This document shows positions 32,646-39,892 of a DNA stretch of 39,892 nt, piece after piece. Within the stretch, counting starts at the first letter, position 1. Every line of letters starts with the position of its first letter. The stretch is from Thiomicrorhabdus heinhorstiae (GTDB taxonomy: Bacteria > Pseudomonadota > Gammaproteobacteria > Thiomicrospirales > Thiomicrospiraceae): assembly GCF_013391765.2 (NCBI RefSeq), contig NZ_JACBGI020000024.1, forward strand, positions 1 to 39,892, in the 5' to 3' direction. The notes beneath the pieces are model-generated. The model had not been told where the DNA came from and made no database searches. It saw only the letters and a list, made by a program, of their open reading frames with translations. Both the position numbers and the translations under genes were made by a program.

Positions 32646-33809
32646 TTATGGATAAGAATCCATCACCTTGTCTTCATAAAATTTTGGCGGCTTCGGCCCC
32701 TTATACTGGTAAGTATCCTTATCTGCGGCTTGAGTATTGAGCGATTGCGTAAGCGCATTCATTCCTTTCTCAATCAGCAATAATCGGCGCTCTATTTCAA
32801 TTAACCGCTTTAATTGCATATCGTTCCGGCTCTGTACACCATTATCCGTTACCGTCCGCTTACTCTGATCCACCATTATGGATAGGCGACGATTCTGGGC
32901 GTTTAATATGGCTTTAAGCGACTTTAATTCGGCTTGTATCGAACGATACTCTTCACTGTCAATTTTTGTATCGGCCTGTTTAGAACTCTCTTGAGCCTGC
33001 TTTTCGGACAAAAGGTCAACCGATATCTTTTCGGCGTTTTCTTTATCACTATTCATTTGCTCAAGCTGAACATAAATCTCATCAACCTTTTTATCGAGTC
33101 GCTGTAAAAAAGCGGAATTTTCCTCGACAGCCAAGGCTTGTTTAGCTATTGCCTGTTGAATCTGGCTTTCCTGATCATTTGAGGACGGATTAGCAAGTAA
33201 CATCCATATGATACTGACTCCCATGGTCAGCAGTAGAATCAGTAGAACGACAATCGTACTCAGAAAAGCGAAAGCCGCTTTTTTGGAAATCACTTCATAG
33301 CGCTGTCCGTGAAGTGAACTATCCGATTGCTTATCTTTATTGAAGGAAGGTTGATTGTCGGATTGCACAAACTCTTTTAAACGATCGGATGAATCATCTG
33401 CAATTTTAGGTAAAGCATCCGACGAAAGATCCATTTTAGGTTCGGGTTCTTCGCTTAATGCTTCTTCGGGAGGAACGGCTATGCTCGCAGCAGGATCGGG
33501 GTTGTCGATAGCATTCGAAGGAGGCATCTTAATCTCCGGTTTACCGGAGTCGACAGGCGCGGCAGCTTTGACTTGCTCAGTCTCGGCCGGCGCAGCATTG
33601 TTTTGCGGCGCGGCCTGATCAGGCATCTCCTCGGTCGGTTCCTGCTGTTTGACCTCCTCCTGAGTCGGAGAAACCTTGTTGTCCTGGGACGCAGAGCCAC
33701 TTTCTTTCCCGGTTTCCCGCGTATCGTCGGTTTTTTGACTGACTTCATCCAGCAATGCATCAATACTGTCTAGATCATTTGGATCAAGTTGTTTTGGATC
33801 ATTCGCCAC
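32646..33809 (-). CDS. Single-pass membrane protein with acidic N-terminal tail and periplasmic coiled coil
   Basis: 387 aa, not recognised. Residues 1-170 are acidic and Pro/Glu/Ala rich, probably disordered and cytoplasmic. They open with LDSIDALLDEV (13-23), similar to the xEIDALL peptide at the N-terminus of FliM/FliN. A transmembrane helix spans about 178-206 (AAFAFLSTIVVLLILLLTMG onward). Residues ~210-370 form a long coiled coil (QIQQAIAKQALAVEENSAFL, QMNSDKENAEKISVDLLSEK). A GTG start at 33809 has AGGTG 6 nt upstream. It lies 58 nt before flgP and 50 nt after the LpoA-like gene. A motor-associated or wall-linking role is inferred only from position. Confidence 0.65.
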   Translation of the reverse strand: MANDPKQLDPNDLDSIDALLDEVSQKTDDTRETGKESGSASQDNKVSPTQEEVKQQEPTEEMPDQAAPQNNAAPAETEQVKAAAPVDSGKPEIKMPPSNAIDNPDPAASIAVPPEEALSEEPEPKMDLSSDALPKIADDSSDRLKEFVQSDNQPSFNKDKQSDSSLHGQRYEVISKKAAFAFLSTIVVLLILLLTMGVSIIWMLLANPSSNDQESQIQQAIAKQALAVEENSAFLQRLDKKVDEIYVQLEQMNSDKENAEKISVDLLSEKQAQESSKQADTKIDSEEYRSIQAELKSLKAILNAQNRRLSIMVDQSKRTVTDNGVQSRNDMQLKRLIEIERRLLLIEKGMNALTQSLNTQAADKDTYQYKGPKPPKFYEDKVMDSYP

Positions 33810-33859
33810 GAATCACACCTGTTTATCTAAGCCGTCTTAATTAATTGCAGAACGCTTAT

Positions 33860-35311
33860 TTAGTGTGCTTGAGTGCCTTGCTCCATCAATGGCTTTACAA
33901 CACCCCGATTCAACCAATAAGCTCCGGGCAGATATTGAAAACGACCTTTATCATCCAGCCAAACCCACCCTTCTTCCAGAGCGAAAGTTCGATTCTCGGC
34001 GGTTATCAAGGTTTTTGAAGTCGCTATTTCCACTGCCGTCTTCCCTAAAGCAGAAAACAGGCCATATTGATTCGACGAATTTGGATCCGACAGATTTTGC
34101 AGATAGTAAGACGGCAGCAACGCAAGCGTTTTCTGCCAATCGGACAAACTGCCGGAAAACAGGCCGGTAGAAGGCAATCTGGGCGGATACCAGATATGAG
34201 TACTGTGTTTCTGCTGGTAAAGCTCCAAAAACGGTTCGACTTGAATCGCTGTCTGTAAAGGGAGCAATGAAATAATTGCATCGAAGTCCTGACGAATTCT
34301 CGGAAAAGACTCCAGCGGTTGTCGAATGATTTTCCGCAGATAGCCGGCACGCTGCTGTGAAGCCTGAATTCCCAAACGCTCTTCTAGAAAATTGACACTG
34401 TCGGAACTCCACAGTTCTGATTCAAAAGACATCCCTGGATAAAGAATTTTCCAATTGGCGGTGAACTGTTGCAACATGGCTTGCGATGAGGCCGATTCAT
34501 CTGACAGTACCAGCACCTTGCGATAATCCGCATTGCGCAGAACCGCAAACAACTGCAGCAAGCCACCCTTTTTACCAAACATCAAACTTCTTTCGTAAGA
34601 GGCCTGTTCACTGCCCGGTTCATTAAAATACAAGGTTGGAATATTGATGTCCAAAGCTTGCCACGAAGAGACCCACTGCTTGCTCAAAGGACCGAAGATA
34701 AAACTGGGTTGATAGTTTTTAAGCAGGCTCCACAAGGCCGTTGCAGATGAGAACTGATCGGTATCGAAAAAAATCAACTTTCCACTGTAACCGTAGGCTT
34801 GCAGATTACGTTCAATACTGGCTTTTAAAACTTTGGAAAGCGTGGAATACTGACCCGACAAGGGCAATAATACCGCGGTAACCGATCCGGAATCTTCCAA
34901 CGGAAACTTAAAGGTTTTCTGAGATTGCGAATCGAACAAACCGGCCACGCCACGTCCAAGACGCTCCAAAAATCCTTTGACCCCTTGAATCCGTTGTTCA
35001 AATTCAGGAGACGCATCTCCGTCATTATCGATTTCTTCCAGCTGAAGGCGAGCCATTTGCACATCACCGTTTGCCTGAGCCTCTTCCGCGCGAAGAAGAG
35101 ATATTTCCTGCTGAAGCTGCCGGCTCTGTTTTTCAAGCAAGTCCGGCGTCAAAGAAGAAGCACCATCCATATCATGCGAAAAATGATATTCCTGATAGCG
35201 GCTGTCAGAATCGGCAGAAATTGCCGGCAGGGACAACGCCGAAATTACTGCCGCAATGAACAGCAACGTAAAAAACCTGCTTTTATCTGTTTTCTCTTTG
35301 ATTGCCAGCAT
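33860..35311 (-). CDS. LpoA-like periplasmic protein (type-1 periplasmic-binding fold, LppC family)
   Basis: 483 aa. A signal peptide (about 13-33, FFTLLFIAAVISALSLPAIS) has no cysteine, so unlike LpoA it is probably not lipidated. A helical region (55-130) precedes the PBP-like domain that opens with VTAVLLPLSGQYSTLSK (144-160) and continues with FIFGPLSKQWVSSW, RKVLVLSDESASSQAML and FDAIISLLPLQTA, matching the YraM/LpoA C-terminal fold that activates PBP1A. It follows pepN by 26 nt and precedes the membrane coiled-coil gene and flgP. It may be a wall-synthesis activator or a flagellar-cluster variant of that fold. Confidence 0.65.
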   Translation of the reverse strand: MLAIKEKTDKSRFFTLLFIAAVISALSLPAISADSDSRYQEYHFSHDMDGASSLTPDLLEKQSRQLQQEISLLRAEEAQANGDVQMARLQLEEIDNDGDASPEFEQRIQGVKGFLERLGRGVAGLFDSQSQKTFKFPLEDSGSVTAVLLPLSGQYSTLSKVLKASIERNLQAYGYSGKLIFFDTDQFSSATALWSLLKNYQPSFIFGPLSKQWVSSWQALDINIPTLYFNEPGSEQASYERSLMFGKKGGLLQLFAVLRNADYRKVLVLSDESASSQAMLQQFTANWKILYPGMSFESELWSSDSVNFLEERLGIQASQQRAGYLRKIIRQPLESFPRIRQDFDAIISLLPLQTAIQVEPFLELYQQKHSTHIWYPPRLPSTGLFSGSLSDWQKTLALLPSYYLQNLSDPNSSNQYGLFSALGKTAVEIATSKTLITAENRTFALEEGWVWLDDKGRFQYLPGAYWLNRGVVKPLMEQGTQAH

Positions 35312-35337
35312 CTTTCTTGACAGCTCGATTAGAAGGT

Positions 35338-37977
35338 CTAGTTCTCCGCCAACGACTTACTGACAATTTCGTAAACGTCTTTGGAAAGAGTATTACAGTC
35401 GGCGATGGTCTGTAATGCCTGTTTCATCATTACCTGGCGGGAAGCGTCGTAGCGCTTCCAATGTGTAAATGGTGCGACAATTCGCGCCGCAACTTGCGGG
35501 TTAATCGCATCCAGATTCAGTACCTGTTCGGCTAGGAATTGATAACCTGCACCATCGGATCTATGGAAACCTAGCAGGTTCAAACGCCCGAAAACGCCAA
35601 GAACACTGCGAACCCGGTTCGGGTTTTTCAAAGTAAAGTCTGCATGTACAATCAATTCTTTGACATGTTCCAAAGCGTGAATATGATGCGATGCTGCCTG
35701 TAAAGCAAACCACTTATCCAATACCAGTGCTTCATGACGCCACTGCTGGTAAAAATCTTGCAAGCGTTCTTCCCGCTGAGCAACATCCAGATGAGAAAGC
35801 GCATCCAAGGCTGCCAATACATCGGTCATATTACGTTTGGCATCGCATTGTTCAAGCACCAGTTCCAGTTGTTTGTCCAGAAGCGACAAATACGCCAGGC
35901 AGACATTCTTCAGTTTTCTTTGCGCGATATCCTCGCGAGCGTAGCGATAAGCTGCATCGCTGTTCAGGGCTTGATAACGCTTCACAAACAGAACTTCAAA
36001 ACGCTCTGCCAACTGCTCTCTCAACCAGCGATGTGCCGAATAGATTGCATCAACGTCAACAATGTCATATTGCTCTCCGATATAGGTCATATCCGGCAAG
36101 TTAATTGCCAAGGCGATTAAAGCCGGATCGGCCTCTTCATCCGCAAGGATTTTCTCGAATGCGGAAAAATAAGCCTCCGAAACCTGTAATTTTTGTTGCT
36201 GCTGCAGACGAGAGACATTCTGTTTGATCTCGTTCAACGACAAAGTCTGCATCGATTCCCAACGCACAAAACTGTCATCATCATTCGCCGCCAAGCAGGC
36301 CAATTCTTCCTGGGAATAATCGTAAGCCAATTTCACCGGCGCCGAGAAACCTCTCAGCCAGGATGGTACCGGTCGAGAAGTAAGCCCGGTGAATTCAAAA
36401 CTCTGCTGCTGCTGTTCGACAATCAGGATCGCTTCATTTCCATTAATACGGACTTTATCTCTGCAAGCCGCTGCAGGCTTGATCTGCATCGGTTTACCGT
36501 CGCTATCAAACAGCGCCATTTTTAACGGAATCAGTAGCGGCTGAAAATCCTCTGCAGATATTTTTCTTAAGGACTGTTTGATCTCAATCCGGTATTGCTG
36601 TGTCAGAGAATCATAATCGACAACAATCTCTAACCTCGGAGTTCCGGCCTGCAAATACCAGGCTTTCATCTGTTGCAGATCAACCTTGTTGGCATCTGCC
36701 ATCGCATTACGGAAACAATCGACCGTTACGGCCTGACCGTCGTGGCGCTGAAAGTAGAGATCCATACCTTGTCTGAATCCTTCTTCACCCAGTAAGGTAT
36801 GGTAAAGACGAACGACCTCGGCCCCTTTCTCATATACCGTCATGGTGTAGAAGTTATTCATTTCGATATACGACTGAGGCTGGATCGGGTGCGCCATAGG
36901 ACCGGCATCTTCCGGAAACTGATTGGTTCTGAGGCGCTTAACGTCCTCGATGCGCTTGACAGCAGGCGACAGCATATCGGAAGTGAACTCCTGATCACGG
37001 AAAACCGTCAGTCCTTCTTTCAAAGTCAGCTGGAACCAGTCTCGGCAAGTTACACGGTTACCGGTCCAGTTATGGAAATATTCGTGACCGATTACCGACT
37101 CAATTCCTTCATAATCGATATCGGTTGCCGTTTCCGGCTTGGCAAGAACGAATTTCGAGTTAAAAACATTAAGACCTTTATTTTCCATCGCTCCCATATT
37201 GAAATCGTCTACCGCAACGATCATATAGATATCCAGATCGTAAATCAGGCCGAAACGCTCTTCGTCCCATTTCATCGAACGCTTCAAAGACTCCATAGCG
37301 TGTTCGCACTGGTCGATGTTTTTCGGTTCAACGTAAATTCTCAAGGTAACCGAACGCTGATCACGAGTAATAAATTCGTCTTCGATATGCTCCAGATTTC
37401 CTGCCACTAAAGCGAACAGATAGCATGGTTTTTTGAACGGATCGTGCCAAACGGCGAAGTGTCGACCATCCTCAAGGCTGCCGGAATCAATCAAATTGCC
37501 ATTCGACAGCAACACCTTGTTGTCCTTTTCGTCGGCAATAATTTTGGTCGTGAAATAACTCAGGACATCCGGACGATCCGGATAATAAGTGATCTTTCTG
37601 AAACCTTCCGCTTCACACTGCGTACAGTAATTGCCGCTGGTACGATACAGGCCTTCCAAAGCCGTATTTCCTTGCGGATCGATAAGTGTCTCAATCTCCA
37701 GTGTGAATTCTGTTCCTTGAACCGGAACATCCAAGGCCGTCTCACTCACGGAGCACTGTTCGGTAATCGTTTTTCCATCCAACACAACCGAAATGAGAGA
37801 CAAATTTTCGCCATCCAGTCTGATGCTCTCGACCGATTCCACAAGGATAACCCGCATGGTATTTTTTACTCGGGTTCGATTCGGTTCCAGTTCAAATTGC
37901 AGATCCACCTTGGCAATTTCAAATTTCGGAGCCTGGTAATCTTTTAAATAGTTAACCTTCGGAGACTGGTTCAACAT
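35338..37977 (-). CDS. pepN: Aminopeptidase N (M1 family zinc metallopeptidase)
   Basis: 879 aa. The exopeptidase motif GAMENKG and the zinc site VIGHEYFHNWTGNRVT with the downstream LKEGLTVFRDQEF glutamate are intact. Length and motifs match gammaproteobacterial PepN, which removes N-terminal residues from peptides in the cytoplasm. AAGGGAAT lies before the ATG. It is downstream of pal but separated from it by a terminator. Confidence 0.97.
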   Translation of the reverse strand: MLNQSPKVNYLKDYQAPKFEIAKVDLQFELEPNRTRVKNTMRVILVESVESIRLDGENLSLISVVLDGKTITEQCSVSETALDVPVQGTEFTLEIETLIDPQGNTALEGLYRTSGNYCTQCEAEGFRKITYYPDRPDVLSYFTTKIIADEKDNKVLLSNGNLIDSGSLEDGRHFAVWHDPFKKPCYLFALVAGNLEHIEDEFITRDQRSVTLRIYVEPKNIDQCEHAMESLKRSMKWDEERFGLIYDLDIYMIVAVDDFNMGAMENKGLNVFNSKFVLAKPETATDIDYEGIESVIGHEYFHNWTGNRVTCRDWFQLTLKEGLTVFRDQEFTSDMLSPAVKRIEDVKRLRTNQFPEDAGPMAHPIQPQSYIEMNNFYTMTVYEKGAEVVRLYHTLLGEEGFRQGMDLYFQRHDGQAVTVDCFRNAMADANKVDLQQMKAWYLQAGTPRLEIVVDYDSLTQQYRIEIKQSLRKISAEDFQPLLIPLKMALFDSDGKPMQIKPAAACRDKVRINGNEAILIVEQQQQSFEFTGLTSRPVPSWLRGFSAPVKLAYDYSQEELACLAANDDDSFVRWESMQTLSLNEIKQNVSRLQQQQKLQVSEAYFSAFEKILADEEADPALIALAINLPDMTYIGEQYDIVDVDAIYSAHRWLREQLAERFEVLFVKRYQALNSDAAYRYAREDIAQRKLKNVCLAYLSLLDKQLELVLEQCDAKRNMTDVLAALDALSHLDVAQREERLQDFYQQWRHEALVLDKWFALQAASHHIHALEHVKELIVHADFTLKNPNRVRSVLGVFGRLNLLGFHRSDGAGYQFLAEQVLNLDAINPQVAARIVAPFTHWKRYDASRQVMMKQALQTIADCNTLSKDVYEIVSKSLAEN

Positions 37978-38004
37978 AATATTCCCTTAAAAAAATAATC
38001 CAAT

Positions 38005-38042
38005 AAAAAAGCCTTTCTGCCACAAGGCAAAAAGGCTTTTTA
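38005..38042 (-). terminator. Rho-independent terminator after pal
   Basis: AAAAAGCCTTT-C-TGCC-ACAA-GGCA-A-AAAGGCTTTTT forms a long near-perfect stem with a 4-nt loop, ending in T-runs on either strand. It lies between the pal stop and the pepN start. A second palindrome, CATCTAAA-A-TTTAGATG, is at 38046-38062. Confidence 0.88.
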
Positions 38043-38098
38043 CCGCATCTAAAATTTAGATGATTTGAAGATAGTTCAACTGGTACGGATGACTTGTC

Positions 38099-38710
38099 TT
38101 AGTAAACGAATTCCGCACGACGGTTTTCTGCCCATGCGGCTTCATTATGAGCGTCATTAACCGGCTTATCTTCACCAAAACTAATCAGGGTGATGCGCTC
38201 AGGCGCAACGCCTTCTTTAACCAACGCATCTTTGACAGCCAATGCACGACGTTCACCTAAAGCCAGGTTATACTCGCGTGTACCACGCTCGTCACAGTTC
38301 CCTTCGATGGTCACTTTTGCACCTGGCTCCAAGGCCATATAACGGGCATTATTCTTAACAATATAATATTCTTCCGGATAGATGACAGAACGGTCAAAGT
38401 CAAAGTGGATCACTTTGCCGCGAATCTCAGCCAGTAACTTCGCTTTTTCCGCTTCTACCGCACTCATCGCGCCGGCATCATCACCTGCACCGCTTCCAGC
38501 ACCCATAGCACCGGTATCAGATCCATCTTTAGATCTCAAAGCCAATTCCGATCCGTCCTGATACTCTTTATCAACAAGACGAGGGTCGTTCGGATCGTTG
38601 TAGGCGTATTTATCTACGTCCCAAATTCCATCAAATAATGAACTACAACCAGATAACGTAATCCCCATCAAACCGACAAGCAATAAGTTCTTAATAGTGT
38701 TTAAAGACAT
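38099..38710 (-). CDS. pal: Peptidoglycan-associated lipoprotein Pal
   Basis: 203 aa from the ATG at 38710 (AGGGA 6 nt upstream); longer in-frame starts lack a signal. The lipoprotein signal ends in LSGC (Cys 22). A Gly/Ala-rich linker (DTGAMGAGSGAGDDAGAMSA) leads to an OmpA domain with VIHFDFDRSVIYPEEY, GNCDERGTREYNLALGERRA and ENRRAEFVY. Pal anchors the outer membrane to the wall in the Tol-Pal system. Its neighbours are fnr and pepN; tolB and ybgF are not beside it in this window. Confidence 0.95.
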   Translation of the reverse strand: MSLNTIKNLLLVGLMGITLSGCSSLFDGIWDVDKYAYNDPNDPRLVDKEYQDGSELALRSKDGSDTGAMGAGSGAGDDAGAMSAVEAEKAKLLAEIRGKVIHFDFDRSVIYPEEYYIVKNNARYMALEPGAKVTIEGNCDERGTREYNLALGERRALAVKDALVKEGVAPERITLISFGEDKPVNDAHNEAAWAENRRAEFVY

Positions 38711-38885
38711 ATCCAATCCCTGCGCTAAAATTACAGATAGAGATAATATACCGTAATCACGCAAAAAAAGTAGTGCCATCTGGAAAAATTGCCTTTGAAA
38801 AGTACAAAATGCACTTTAAGAGGTGAAATTCGCTACAAGCCTGTAGAAATACAGTAATGAAAAGAGAGAGGTATAAAAGGAGAAT

Positions 38886-38911
38886 TAAAAGACCCCAGCA
38901 TTAAGCTGGGG
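38886..38911 (-). terminator. Rho-independent terminator downstream of fnr
   Basis: A perfect 7-bp GC-rich stem CCCCAGC / GCTGGGG with a 5-nt loop is followed on the minus strand by TCTTTTAATT. It ends either the fnr mRNA or the short transcript proposed at 38886-38954. Confidence 0.78.
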
Positions 38912-38954
38912 AAGCGGGCTACATTATGAAAAACGTTACATTCAACGAATTCAT
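38886..38954 (-). ncRNA. Candidate FNR-activated small RNA (about 69 nt)
   Basis: A perfect FNR box is followed, after exactly 22 nt, by TTAAAT, the spacing of class II FNR-dependent promoters (box centred at -41.5). Transcription would start near 38954 and stop at the terminator at 38886-38911. The only frame in it is 11 codons (MNSLNVTFFIM) starting at the predicted first base, so a leaderless micropeptide is the other reading. This is a prediction from signals only. Confidence 0.4.
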
Positions 38955-38988
38955 GGCGTTATTTAATCACGCTGTCGCCCTGCTTTTA

Positions 38989-39002
38989 TTGATTAGGATC
39001 AA
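38989..39002 (-). promoter_or_regulatory. FNR/ANR binding site
   Basis: TTGATTAGGATCAA matches the FNR consensus TTGAT-N4-ATCAA at every fixed base. It lies 24 nt beyond the stop of the fnr gene. A -10 with class II spacing exists on the minus strand; no convincing target is seen on the plus strand. Confidence 0.7.
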
Positions 39003-39026
39003 TTTAAAATCGAAAGAAATCTATAT

Positions 39027-39773
39027 TTACGCTTTTTGCTTTTTTTCGTCACGATCAACAATAATTCCAGCCAATGCCATCAATGCATCGCGATCCATAA
39101 TCTGGACTTCTTTCTTTTTCCACGAAGCGATACCGTCAGAATGCATTTTGGCAAGAATTCTCGAAACCGTTTCCGGAGTAAGCCCTAAATAAAGCGCCAC
39201 ATCACGGTGCAAAATCGCCAGTCGGAAAGAATCGTAAACATACCCTCTTTCCCGATAGCGCTCCGACATGCCGAAAATAAATTGTGCCATACGCTGATCG
39301 GCACTCTTTTTCATCAGCAGATCGGTATGCAAACGGCTTTCATTTGCTTCTTTGCTCATAACCTTCAAAATCTGGTTATGCAGATTGGGTACTTGTAGAG
39401 ACAGATCGTTCAGTTGATCAAACGGCAAGCTACAAATACTCAGTGAATCCAAGGCGGATGCACTGAATTGATGGGTTTTATTTTCAACACCATCCATTCC
39501 CAGAACATCGCCGGGAAGATAGAAACCATGAATGACTTCCTCTCCGCTATCGGTGATCTCGTATAACTTAACGACCCCGGCGCGAATTGCAAAAAGAGAC
39601 TGAAATTTGTCTCCGACTTGATAAAGATGCTGACCTTTTTTCAGAGCGGGTTTGCGATCAACGATCATATCCAGCCGATCGACGTCCGATTTCACCAGCC
39701 CTGTCGGAAAACAAATCTTCTGTAATCCGCAGTTACCACATCCTATATGAAACGCTGTTTTAATATCCGCCAT
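39027..39773 (-). CDS. fnr: FNR-type oxygen-sensing transcriptional regulator (Fnr/Anr)
   Basis: 248 aa of the CRP/FNR family. The N-terminal cysteines C12, C15 and C21 (CGNCGLQKIC) and the fourth, C114 (SICSLPF), are the ligands of the oxygen-labile [4Fe-4S] cluster. The cNMP-like beta-roll and a C-terminal helix-turn-helix (RDVALYLGLTPETVSRILAK, with the E-x-x-S-R recognition residues for TTGAT half-sites) are intact. It switches gene expression under low oxygen. Monocistronic; the region 39774-39892 upstream is AT-rich with no clear FNR box. Confidence 0.95.
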   Translation of the reverse strand: MADIKTAFHIGCGNCGLQKICFPTGLVKSDVDRLDMIVDRKPALKKGQHLYQVGDKFQSLFAIRAGVVKLYEITDSGEEVIHGFYLPGDVLGMDGVENKTHQFSASALDSLSICSLPFDQLNDLSLQVPNLHNQILKVMSKEANESRLHTDLLMKKSADQRMAQFIFGMSERYRERGYVYDSFRLAILHRDVALYLGLTPETVSRILAKMHSDGIASWKKKEVQIMDRDALMALAGIIVDRDEKKQKA

Positions 39774-39892
39774 AATGCAACCCCATGCCCATACATTGTT
39801 TTATTTAATTTTTTACCCATTCTAACACTTAGTGATATTTTGAGACCTTTAAGCTCATTGATTTTTTTTATTCTTAAATTAGCCTTAAGGGC

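Larger units (their letters stand above)
38711..39026. other. 316-nt intergenic region between fnr and pal
   Basis: No protein gene is supported. On the minus strand it holds, in order, a perfect FNR box (38989-39002), a TTAAAT -10 at 38961-38966, a short predicted transcript and a terminator hairpin (38886-38911). Nearer pal there is an AT-rich TATATTAT (about 38738-38745) that could be the pal -10. Confidence 0.6.

Noticed and set aside
38841-38854. CTGTAGAAATACAG upstream of pal as a LexA box
   Set aside because: The LexA consensus needs 8 nt between CTGT and ACAG; here there are 6. It is a perfect inverted repeat but not an SOS box.
38926-39192. 88-codon plus-strand frame beginning MKNVTFNEFM
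   Set aside because: It runs antisense into the helix-turn-helix of fnr and has no supporting ribosome site or homology pattern.
1-39892. CRISPR arrays, tRNA or rRNA genes, prophage or toxin-antitoxin modules
   Set aside because: No regularly spaced repeats, no cloverleaf or rRNA-like sequence and no phage-type genes were seen on either strand.

Overview
The window looks like the chromosome of a free-living gammaproteobacterium with a polar flagellum. The evidence is a sigma54/sigma28 flagellar hierarchy, FlgT and FlgP homologues as in Vibrio, CheV next to flgA, and FNR, Pal and PepN. The overall gene style suggests the Thiomicrospira/Hydrogenovibrio/Thiomicrorhabdus neighbourhood, but that placement is an inference. 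Gene density is high and most genes lie on the minus strand.

Layout, left to right. Positions 1-63 hold the first 21 codons of a flagellin gene (minus strand) behind a sigma28-type promoter. Positions 314-12973 hold a minus-strand flagellin-glycosylation operon. In transcription order it carries the legionaminic-acid genes legB, legC, legH, legI, legG and legF, then a divergent NeuB-like protein, a GT-B-like glycosyltransferase, an APH-fold kinase, a CBS/nucleotidyltransferase of PtmE type, and a Maf (DUF115) flagellin glycosyltransferase. Positions 13126-25045 hold a lytic transglycosylase and flgL, K, J, I, H, G, F, E, D, C, B. These appear to be split into three transcription units (flgBCDE, flgFGH, flgIJKL plus the transglycosylase), each preceded by a terminator-like hairpin and a -24/-12 promoter. 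Positions 25274-27530 hold flgT and cheV. Positions 27697-30095 (plus strand) hold flgA, flgM (own sigma28 promoter), flgN and a PilZ-domain gene.

Positions 30096-31610 are a scar region. It has a frameshifted relic of an OmpA-type C-terminus and an intact IS481-family element (30540-31559) with 19-bp inverted repeats and a 7-bp target duplication. Positions 31611-35311 (minus) hold a small exported coiled-coil protein, the lipoprotein FlgP, a single-pass membrane coiled-coil protein and an LpoA-like periplasmic protein. These are followed by pepN, pal and an fnr-type regulator. Between fnr and pal, a perfect FNR box, a correctly spaced -10 and a terminator outline a possible FNR-activated small RNA.

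Together the genes build the rod, hook, hook-filament junction and outer-membrane rings, control late gene expression (FlgM/sigma28), make CMP-legionaminic acid and attach it to flagellin. The least explained parts are the NeuB-like/glycosyltransferase/kinase trio inside the sugar operon, the membrane coiled-coil and LpoA-like proteins upstream of flgP, and the candidate small RNA beside fnr.
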